From Treponema sp. (GTDB lineage: Bacteria > Spirochaetota > Spirochaetia > Treponematales > Treponemataceae), in assembly GCA_024402595.1 (NCBI GenBank), contig JAKSTL010000015.1, positions 1-41,297 on the forward strand: a stretch of 41,297 nucleotides of DNA, read 5' to 3'. The notes below the pieces were generated by a model. That model had not been told where the DNA came from and did not search any database. It saw nothing but the letters and a program-made list of their open reading frames with translations. The translations under genes were made by a program, and so were the position numbers. Below, one piece after another: positions 22,833 to 29,717 of this stretch (position 1 is its first letter; each line of letters opens with the position of its first letter).

Positions 22833-24923
22833 ATGTCAGGATTTTATGATTTTTATGATGTAGCGGTAGTAGGAGCTGGTCACGCTGGTATTGAAGCTGC
22901 ATTGGCCTCAGCTAGAATGGGGCTTAAAACTGTTTTAATTACACAAACTCCAGATGCAATTGGACGAATGAGCTGTAATCCATCTATTGGTGGTATTGCT
23001 AAAGGAAATATTGTTAGAGAAATTGATGCTCTTGGTGGTGAAATGGCCAAAATTATTGACCATTCTATGATTCAATTTAGACTTTTAAATAGAAGTCGCG
23101 GACCAGCAGTTCAAGCACCTCGTTCTCAGGCAGATAAGATTACTTATTCTCAGATTGCCCGTAAAACTGTAGAAACAACTCCTAATCTTTTTACATTAAT
23201 GGACACTGTAATTGATATTTTGACAACTGCCTCATCAACTCTGCTTCCACCTAATTCTGATAGTTCTGCTGATGTGGGGTCAATTCCTGGCGAAAAGCGT
23301 GGTTTTTCTGGTTCTAACATTGAAACTGCAGATTATGCCACAGAAGCGGCTCGAAGTGGAATGCGTCAGAAAGTTACAGGTCTTGTTACAGAAAGAGGAC
23401 GAATTATTCCTGTACGAGCGGTGGTATTAACAACGGGAACTTTCCTTGGGGGACGCATCTTTATTGGTGAATATGATGCTCCTTGTGGCCGTGTTGGTGA
23501 ACCTGCCGCTTATGGTTTGACTCAGAGTTTACATAGACTTGGTTTTACAACTGGACGATTAAAAACAGGAACTCCTCCTCGTATTTTAAGAAGAACAGTT
23601 GATTTTTCAAAACTGGAAGAACAGGCTGGTGATGAAGAAGTAATACCATTCAGTTTTGAAACAGAAAAAGTTGAAAGACCTATGGTTCCTTGTCATGTGG
23701 TTTATACCAACGAAGAAACTCATAAAATAATTAGAGAAAATATTGGACGTTCACCTTTGTACTCGGGAAAAATCAGTGGAATTGGACCTAGATATTGTCC
23801 TTCTATTGAAGACAAGGTTATGCGTTTTGCGGAAAGAGACAGACATCAGATTTTTGTAGAGCCGGAAGGACTTGAAACTGATGAGATTTATTTGAACGGA
23901 TTTTCATCTTCTTTACCAGAATGCGTTCAGGATGCTTTTATGCGTACAATGCCTGGTTTTGAAAATGCGGTGCAAAGTCGACCAGGATACGCCGTTGAAT
24001 ATGACTTTGTAGAACCTACACAATTGTATCCATCTTTGGAAACTAAACGAGTGGCTGGACTTTTTGATGCGGGACAGATAAATGGTACATCTGGTTATGA
24101 AGAGGCTGCGGGGCAGGGGCTTGTAGCTGGTATGAATGCGGGATTGTATGCTCGTGAACATATTAGAGTTTGTGGTCCTCTTTCTGCTCTTCCTGGAACT
24201 TTGAATGGTGTTCCTTCTAGTATGGAAGCGGGTGCTTTTGCTCCTAAAAATAATATGTCTGTGGAAGAATTGAGCCAGTTTGCAAAAATCAGTGAAAGAG
24301 AAACTAAGGAATTAAATGATTTTATTTCTGGAGTTCAAAAATCTGCGGGTTTTGAAAAGTTTGAAGTAATTCCAGAGTTTAAGCCTGTTATTATTGGGCG
24401 TGATGAAGGATATATTGGTGTTTTAATAGACGACCTTGTAACTCTTGGAACTAAAGAGCCATACAGAATGTTTACTGCTCGTGCAGAATATAGATTAAAA
24501 CTGCGTCATGATACGGCTGATCGTCGGCTTGCAAAATATGCTTTTGAATGTGGATTAAAGTCTAAGGCTCAATTTGATGCTATAAATGAAAAATATGCTC
24601 GTCTTGAAGAACTTGAAGCTATGCTTTTAAAGAAGCCTGATATGGAAAATCCTGGCTATCCGGAAAAAGAATGGGAAGAAGCAAAAATTGAAGCAAAATA
24701 TAAATATTACATTGAAAAGCAGGATAAAAGAGTAGAAAAGCTTCATAAAATGGAAAATACTCATATTCCTCCAGATTTTGATTATGGTTCTATTCCATCT
24801 CTTTCTGCAGAAAGCCGAATAAAACTGGAACAGATTCGACCTGTAACTTTGGGGCAGGCAAATAGAATCAGTGGTATTCGCAATAGTGATATTATGCTTT
24901 TAATGGTTTATATAAAACGATAG
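22833..24923 (+). CDS. mnmG: tRNA uridine-5-carboxymethylaminomethyl synthesis enzyme MnmG (GidA)
   Basis: MnmG, with MnmE, installs the (carboxymethyl)aminomethyl group at wobble U34 of certain tRNAs using FAD. The N-terminal FAD site is V-V-G-A-G-H-A-G-I-E-A-A (12-23), followed by S-C-N-P-S-I-G-G-I-A-K-G, the T-T-G-T-F-L-G-G strand, R-L-K-T-G-T-P-P-R, Q-I-N-G-T-S-G-Y-E-E-A-A-G-Q-G and Y-R-M-F-T-A-R-A-E-Y-R. The 696 residues exceed the common 620-630 because of two insertions: about 132-178 (Ser/Ala/Gly-rich) and about 445-518, between the FAD domain and the E-G-Y-I-G-V-L-I-D-D-L segment. Base use in the insertions is like the rest of the gene, so they do not look recent. No rsmG follows. 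Confidence 0.95.
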   Translation: MSGFYDFYDVAVVGAGHAGIEAALASARMGLKTVLITQTPDAIGRMSCNPSIGGIAKGNIVREIDALGGEMAKIIDHSMIQFRLLNRSRGPAVQAPRSQADKITYSQIARKTVETTPNLFTLMDTVIDILTTASSTLLPPNSDSSADVGSIPGEKRGFSGSNIETADYATEAARSGMRQKVTGLVTERGRIIPVRAVVLTTGTFLGGRIFIGEYDAPCGRVGEPAAYGLTQSLHRLGFTTGRLKTGTPPRILRRTVDFSKLEEQAGDEEVIPFSFETEKVERPMVPCHVVYTNEETHKIIRENIGRSPLYSGKISGIGPRYCPSIEDKVMRFAERDRHQIFVEPEGLETDEIYLNGFSSSLPECVQDAFMRTMPGFENAVQSRPGYAVEYDFVEPTQLYPSLETKRVAGLFDAGQINGTSGYEEAAGQGLVAGMNAGLYAREHIRVCGPLSALPGTLNGVPSSMEAGAFAPKNNMSVEELSQFAKISERETKELNDFISGVQKSAGFEKFEVIPEFKPVIIGRDEGYIGVLIDDLVTLGTKEPYRMFTARAEYRLKLRHDTADRRLAKYAFECGLKSKAQFDAINEKYARLEELEAMLLKKPDMENPGYPEKEWEEAKIEAKYKYYIEKQDKRVEKLHKMENTHIPPDFDYGSIPSLSAESRIKLEQIRPVTLGQANRISGIRNSDIMLLMVYIKR

Positions 24924-24992
24924 CTTTTGTAACCTAGTGTAACCTGGAAATGAAGTTTCTTGTTTTACAATAAAAGCTTGCAGGAGTATTTT

Positions 24993-25625
24993 ATGAACCA
25001 CACAGAAGTTGTTACTGATGCTTTGACCTTAAAGGAATCGAATCCATTTTTTGTAAAATATCTGAAGAAAAAGTCTGATTTAATAGAGACATATAATCGA
25101 AAAGAGCAGAAAAAAGCAAAAAAGAGAGCCTGGGTTGCAAGAACTTTTCATCTTAATACTTCTGACAAAGATAAGTATTCTTATGACAGAGGAAATTGGG
25201 CTCTTGAAAACGGTCTTCTTGATAAAAACAATGATGAATATTTTTTCCTTTGTTTTATGACAAAAAAATACTTTAGAGATAATACTCTTATTAGTCTGGC
25301 AAAAATTGTTTTTGGGGTTGCAGCTATTTTTTGTGCTGTGTGGATGGAAGAGCATTTTAATGCAAATGCCTTAAAATCTCCTATTATGGTTGCGGCTTTT
25401 GGCTATGGGCTTATTATGACTCCTCTGGCAATTTTATATACTATCTGCAATTTTATTTGCTATACCCATTCTGATAATTTTGTTACTACAACTAAAAGTC
25501 GTTTGGCTCAAAAAATAATAATTTTCTTTGACCCTGAAACAGATAAGTTTATGGCTGTTAATTTTAAAAATCTGTTGGGAATTGGACAGTCTTTTAGAGA
25601 GAAAAGAAGGATTAGAGGCTGGTAA
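24993..25625 (+). CDS. Hypothetical protein with two membrane helices
   Basis: A 210-residue protein I do not recognise. The first 85 residues are polar and basic (K-K-K and K-K-A-K-K-R clusters). Two hydrophobic segments follow at about 92-112 and 121-148, then a soluble tail with F-F-D-P-E-T-D-K-F and a basic end (R-E-K-R-R-I-R-G-W). A cytoplasmic N-terminus by the positive-inside rule is an inference. The frame opens 11 codons earlier, but AGGAG sits seven bases before the ATG at 24993. It stands alone after mnmG and is convergent with the methyltransferase gene, with only 12 bases between them. Confidence 0.7.
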   Translation: MNHTEVVTDALTLKESNPFFVKYLKKKSDLIETYNRKEQKKAKKRAWVARTFHLNTSDKDKYSYDRGNWALENGLLDKNNDEYFFLCFMTKKYFRDNTLISLAKIVFGVAAIFCAVWMEEHFNANALKSPIMVAAFGYGLIMTPLAILYTICNFICYTHSDNFVTTTKSRLAQKIIIFFDPETDKFMAVNFKNLLGIGQSFREKRRIRGW

Positions 25626-25637
25626 ACTCGATTTTAA

Positions 25638-26438
25638 TTAGAATTGTTCTTTTTGCAGAATATCAACAGTGTGGCTTCCAGCTCCTACAAGTTCTGGGCG
25701 CTGGCAGTTAGCAAGGTGATATTGTAAAAATGCCTGAAACTCTTCTAGGGACATTTCGTTTAGTTCTCGGCGAAAAAAATCTGATGGGCCGTCGGCGGAA
25801 ATAATTTTTAGTCGTTTTAGTTTTGCGCCTTGATTCAAGCGGTTAATATCTTCTAGACGAACATAATCGTATAAATCTTCTTGGGTACAAATAGTATGAA
25901 AATCTGGGGTTAATCCATTTTTTGCAGAAACTTCTTGCCAATGATGTTCTCTAAAACAATACTGAATAACGCTGTAATCGTTCATAACATAGGCAACTAA
26001 AATAATACCACCTTTTTTTGTAATTCTTTTTGCTTCGTTTAAAGCTTTGAGTTTGTTTTCGTCCCCGTGAAGGTGATATAGGGGGCCAAAAAGCAAGGTT
26101 ATATCAAAGGTTTCATCTTCTAAAAAATGCAGGTCTTGAGCATTGCTTTGCCATGTTTTTATGTTTTCGTGTTTTGAACGCAGGATTTCCAGATTATGTT
26201 TTACTAATTCTACGGCGGTAACATCATAACCACGGTGACACAACTCAACTGAATAACGGCCGGTTCCAGCTCCTATGTCTGCAATTTTGATTTGTGATAG
26301 ATTTGGCTCTTGTTTTTTTAGTTCGGTAATGGATTCTTCTATAAAGTGTAGGGTTGTGTTGAACTCAACAAGGCCATGGCGGGTTTGGAGACGGTGTTCT
26401 TCGTGAAATTTGTTGTAATATTTTTCTAGGTTTGTCAT
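25638..26438 (-). CDS. Class I SAM-dependent methyltransferase
   Basis: A 266-residue Rossmann methyltransferase. Motif I is I-A-D-I-G-A-G-T-G-R-Y-S-V-E-L, motif II carries V-T-A-V-E-L-V, and post-motifs include D-I-T-L-L-F-G-P-L-Y-H-L and I-T-K-K-G-G-I-I-L-V-A-Y. The substrate is unknown; UbiE/Methyltransf_11 type relatives act on many small molecules. The frame continues 63 codons upstream, but those codons translate the GC-rich repeat at 26457-26650. The ATG at 26438 gives MTNLEKYYNKFHEEHR, a normal start for such enzymes. No ribosome binding site is visible before it, possibly because the repeat has replaced the native upstream sequence. Confidence 0.85.
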   Translation of the reverse strand: MTNLEKYYNKFHEEHRLQTRHGLVEFNTTLHFIEESITELKKQEPNLSQIKIADIGAGTGRYSVELCHRGYDVTAVELVKHNLEILRSKHENIKTWQSNAQDLHFLEDETFDITLLFGPLYHLHGDENKLKALNEAKRITKKGGIILVAYVMNDYSVIQYCFREHHWQEVSAKNGLTPDFHTICTQEDLYDYVRLEDINRLNQGAKLKRLKIISADGPSDFFRRELNEMSLEEFQAFLQYHLANCQRPELVGAGSHTVDILQKEQF

Positions 26439-26456
26439 CGGTTGTTTTATGGCTTT

Positions 26457-26650
26457 GGGGCGTTGCGGGGTAGTTGCAAAAGTTGTGCAATTTAAGCGCA
26501 GCGCGGGATGCCGTGTTTTTTGTGGTTTTGGGTACCCCGCTGGAAGGGGTAGCGGAAAAGGACGCACCGAAGGTGCGGACTTTGGAGCGAGGGGAAGGCC
26601 GGTTTCAAAACGACGGTTGCGGAGCAAGTGTTGTTTTGAAACTTCCCCTC
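26457..26650 (+). repeat. GC-rich palindromic repeat between the deaminase and methyltransferase genes (copy B)
   Basis: A 194-base GC-rich element related to the one inside rqcH. It begins GGGGCGTTGCGGGGT (26457-26471), has about 75 bases not in copy A, then GGGGTAGCGGAAAAGGACG and GGACTTTGGAGCGAGGGG. It ends in a large hairpin: GAGGGGAAG (26589-26597) and GTTTCAAAAC (26602-26611) pair with GTTTTGAAAC (26633-26642) and CTTCCCCTC (26642-26650). It also holds TACCCC/GGGGTA and CGCACC-GAA-GGTGCG palindromes. Confidence 0.85.
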
Positions 26651-26661
26651 CTGCAAAAAAA

Positions 26662-27678
26662 TTATAACTTCCAGGCGGCTTCTACGGCTTTGTAGGCTTC
26701 GGCTTTTTCGGCATCGGTCAAGAAAGAAGCTTTGAAGCTGTTTAAAACCAACTGTTTAATTTCGTCCATGGTGAACTTAAGGCTCTTTGAACAAATCCAG
26801 AACTCATCCAAAAGTGTGGTTTTGAAGAAAACTGGATCGTCGGTGTTTATGGTAACGAGAATGCCTGCATCGTAGAATTTGCGGACTGGATGGTAGCGGG
26901 CCATTTTAACCACTTTTTTGGTAAATGTATTTGAAGTGATACAGATTTCGATTGGAAGTTGGGTTTTTGCCAGTTCATCCATCAGTTTTTTATCTTGAAT
27001 GGCTGTTATTCCGTGACCAAGGCGCTGGGCATGACAGAAGTTGATAGCATCCCACATAGATTCTGGACCCACATCTTCGCCTGCATGGGCTACTGCTTTG
27101 TAACCTTCGGCCAATGCACGCTGGAAAACTGGGGCATATTCTTTTGCTGGACCTTTTGATTCTGCACCGCCTAAACCAATTCCGATAATGTCTTCGCAAG
27201 GAACAGATTTTAGCATTTCATAATTCTTCATGGCATTTTCGCAACCGAAAGTTCTGGAAACATCCATTAAAAGTTTAATGGTAATGCCGTGTTTTTCTTT
27301 AATTCTCTGAATCTGTTTATGGAAGATTTTTACCATTTTTTTATAATCAAAGCCTTTTTTAATGAAGGCTGAAGGTGCGAAGAAAGCTTCACAATAGGTA
27401 ATGCCGTTGCGAACCAGATATTTTTCAAATTCTTTGAATACCAGGTTGAAATCTTTTTCGGAAACAAACATATCCTGAATTTTTAGAAAGGCCTGAATGA
27501 AGCCGTTTAAATCGTTGTAGGAGAAAAGTGCGACTTGTTCTTCTTTTGTCATTTCTTTTCCAAAGCGATTTTTGTAAAGCTTTTTTACTCCGGCCAATGT
27601 AATAACAGCTTCAATATGAATGTGGAGTTCTGCTTTTGGGACTGCCTTTAAAAAAGTTTTAAATTCTGATTTAGTCAT
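26662..27678 (-). CDS. Adenosine/adenine deaminase family protein
   Basis: A 338-residue amidohydrolase that would deaminate adenosine or adenine to inosine or hypoxanthine for purine salvage. Zinc ligands are H19 and H21 (E-L-H-I-H), H197 in H-A-G-E with catalytic E200, and D279 in N-T-D-D-P; H221 in R-L-G-H-G is also conserved. After the H-x-H pair the sequence is I-E-A where adenosine deaminases usually have L-D-G and adenine deaminases L-E-G. The Asp contacts the ribose in adenosine deaminase, so the Glu leaves specificity open. An AGGAG site precedes the ATG at 27678. Copy B of the GC-rich repeat begins within 12 bases of its stop codon. Confidence 0.85.
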   Translation of the reverse strand: MTKSEFKTFLKAVPKAELHIHIEAVITLAGVKKLYKNRFGKEMTKEEQVALFSYNDLNGFIQAFLKIQDMFVSEKDFNLVFKEFEKYLVRNGITYCEAFFAPSAFIKKGFDYKKMVKIFHKQIQRIKEKHGITIKLLMDVSRTFGCENAMKNYEMLKSVPCEDIIGIGLGGAESKGPAKEYAPVFQRALAEGYKAVAHAGEDVGPESMWDAINFCHAQRLGHGITAIQDKKLMDELAKTQLPIEICITSNTFTKKVVKMARYHPVRKFYDAGILVTINTDDPVFFKTTLLDEFWICSKSLKFTMDEIKQLVLNSFKASFLTDAEKAEAYKAVEAAWKL

Positions 27679-27803
27679 AAAAATCTCCTGAAAGGTTTTT
27701 TGCTGAGTTCTTTTTGAAATAGTAAATAAAAAATTTAAAAGTTGAGAAAAACCCTATAGAAATTATCGGAAGGATTGATTCCCAACTTTAGGAAAAAGTT
27801 CAT

Positions 27804-27832
27804 AAAAAAAATTTATCTTGTGGTGTAAATTT
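27804..27832 (-). terminator. Weak AT-rich terminator of pepF
   Basis: On the minus strand just past the pepF stop, AAATTTA (27832-27826) and TAAATTT (27815-27809) pair around a ten-base loop, with the T-tract extending to 27804. The stem is all A-T, so efficiency is doubtful. Confidence 0.4.
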
Positions 27833-27836
27833 TGTT

Positions 27837-29636
27837 TTAGAACAATTCTTTGAGCTGGTCTACAATGGATTTGAAGGTGTCACAAGCGGCCTGAACTGGT
27901 TCAACGCTTTCCATATCAACTCCTGCAACTTTTAGTGCCTCGATTGGGTAACGAGAACCTCCGCTTTTTAAGAATTTGAAATAATCATCTCGTTCTTTTT
28001 CAGTACCGGTTGTAACTCGTTTTGCAAGTGCAAGGGCGGCAGAAATTCCTGTGGCGTATTTGTACACATAGAATGCAGAATAGAAATGTGGAATTCTTAA
28101 GCCTTCCATGTCGGAATTAGATTCAAAATGCATTTCTGGGCCAAAATAAAGTTCCAGTAAGTCGCGATAGGTTTTCCGCAAAAGTTCTGGGGTTAAAGGT
28201 GTGCCATTTTCTACGAATTCGTGGGCTTTTAATTCAAATTCTGCAAACATTGTCTGACGGTGGAGAGTTGCCAGAATATCATCTGCTCGCATGGCCAGCA
28301 AATATTTTTTCATTTCTGGGGTCTGGGCATTTTTTAAAAGATATTCAAAAACCAGTTCCTCGTTGAAGGTTGAGGCCACTTCTGCTTCGAAAATGGTGTA
28401 GTCGTAGCACATAAACGGATTGTTATGAACTGAATACCAGCTGTGCATACTGTGTCCACCCTCGTGAGCCATGGTAAATACATCCCGAATGTTATCTTCG
28501 TTGTAATTTAATAGAATGTATGGATTTCCGATATAGTTTCCGCTGGAGAATGCACCGCTCCGTTTTCCAATATTTTCGTAACGGTCGGCCCAACCATTTA
28601 AAAGGCCTGAACATAAACGGTCTGTGTATTCTTTTCCCAAAGGAGCTAAGGCTTGGCGACAGATTTCTACAGCCTGCTCATAAGTTGTTTTTGTTTCTAC
28701 AGATTTTACAAGAGGAACATAAACATCGTAGTGGCGAAGTTCTTCTACACCAAGGGCTTTTTTTCGGATGGCATAATATTCGTGAAGAGTGTCAAGGTTT
28801 TTGTGAATGCATTCAATCAGATTTCTATAAACTGATTCTGGAACCTTGTTTCCATACAAAGCGGAATGAAGACTTGAATTGTATCCTCGTGCACGCATAC
28901 GGAAAACATCTTGATTTACAGAACCAGAATAGAGGGCTGCAATGGTGTTCTGATGTTCTTCAAACTTTGCGTAGAATTTTTTATAAGCTTCTTCCCGCAC
29001 TTTTCTGTCCTGACAATGCATAAAAACACTCCAGGTGGTTTCTGTAAGTTGTTTTTCTTCACCATTTTGTGTGACGGTTCCAAAGGTTTTATTCATATCC
29101 ACATTAGTCAGAACGCTAAAAACTGTATCTGGAGTCTGTGCTGGCTGTCCTTGAAGAGATAATATTCGCTCTTCTTTTTCACTTAAAATATATGGCTTAA
29201 AATGAAGCAGCTTTTTTATGTAGATTCTGTAATCATCAAACTCGGGAGAAGCAATCCATTCCTGTAATTTTGATTCATCAATAGCCTGGATTTCTGGATC
29301 AATAAAGCTTAAATCAGCGCTCATTTGTGTGTATGCCATCATAGCTCGTCCGTATCTGTCGGTTGCGGCAGAATCATCTTCGTCTGCCTCGTGTTGAAGT
29401 GCAACATAGTGATATACGGTTTCCATTTTTAAGTTTACAGCTTCTATGGCTTTAAGGGCTTCCAGAAGATTTTCCTTTGATTCGCCCATTTTTCCTTTAA
29501 AACTTGTGGTTTTGGCGGTTAATTCCGGAATTGATTTTAAGTTTTCTTCCCATTCAGCTTCATCTTTGTAAATTGAAGTCAAATCCCATTTATCTTCTTT
29601 CTTAACATCTTTTCTAGCTGGTATTGTCTTTGCCAT
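27837..29636 (-). CDS. pepF: Oligoendopeptidase F (M3 family)
   Basis: A cytoplasmic zinc peptidase that trims short peptides. The 599-residue length equals the usual size of the PepF/M3B group. The zinc motif is A-H-E-G-G-H-S with H391, E392 and H395, and the third ligand glutamate lies in F-E-A-E-V-A-S-T-F-N-E. Typical neighbours I-S-A-A-L-A-L-A and F-L-K-S-G-G-S at the C-terminal end (substrate-binding loop with Y-P-I-E) are present. CGAGGA precedes the ATG, and TATAAT with a weak -35 lies about 40 bases upstream. It is monocistronic by spacing: 158 bases separate it from the deaminase gene. Confidence 0.94.
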   Translation of the reverse strand: MAKTIPARKDVKKEDKWDLTSIYKDEAEWEENLKSIPELTAKTTSFKGKMGESKENLLEALKAIEAVNLKMETVYHYVALQHEADEDDSAATDRYGRAMMAYTQMSADLSFIDPEIQAIDESKLQEWIASPEFDDYRIYIKKLLHFKPYILSEKEERILSLQGQPAQTPDTVFSVLTNVDMNKTFGTVTQNGEEKQLTETTWSVFMHCQDRKVREEAYKKFYAKFEEHQNTIAALYSGSVNQDVFRMRARGYNSSLHSALYGNKVPESVYRNLIECIHKNLDTLHEYYAIRKKALGVEELRHYDVYVPLVKSVETKTTYEQAVEICRQALAPLGKEYTDRLCSGLLNGWADRYENIGKRSGAFSSGNYIGNPYILLNYNEDNIRDVFTMAHEGGHSMHSWYSVHNNPFMCYDYTIFEAEVASTFNEELVFEYLLKNAQTPEMKKYLLAMRADDILATLHRQTMFAEFELKAHEFVENGTPLTPELLRKTYRDLLELYFGPEMHFESNSDMEGLRIPHFYSAFYVYKYATGISAALALAKRVTTGTEKERDDYFKFLKSGGSRYPIEALKVAGVDMESVEPVQAACDTFKSIVDQLKELF

Positions 29637-29674
29637 TTTATTCCTCGAGAATGATAGATTTTGATTGTGGGGAT

Positions 29675-29703
29675 ATTATACTAAATATTTTTTAAGGTGT
29701 TGA
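29675..29703 (-). promoter_or_regulatory. Promoter of pepF
   Basis: On the minus strand TCAACA (29703-29698) and TATAAT (29680-29675) are separated by 17 bases. Confidence 0.5.
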
Positions 29704-29717
29704 GATTGTCCGTAAAA

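Noticed and set aside
26439..26627. 63-codon N-terminal extension of the methyltransferase frame
   Set aside because: It translates the GC-rich repeat, has Pro/Arg-rich composition unlike the family, and a normal methyltransferase start occurs at the ATG at 26438.
26589..26650. Terminator of the deaminase gene formed by the repeat hairpin
   Set aside because: On the minus strand no T-tract follows the hairpin; the A-rich sequence lies on the wrong side.
28520..29023. 167-codon open frame opposite pepF
   Set aside because: It is antisense to a conserved M3 peptidase and has shadow-like composition.
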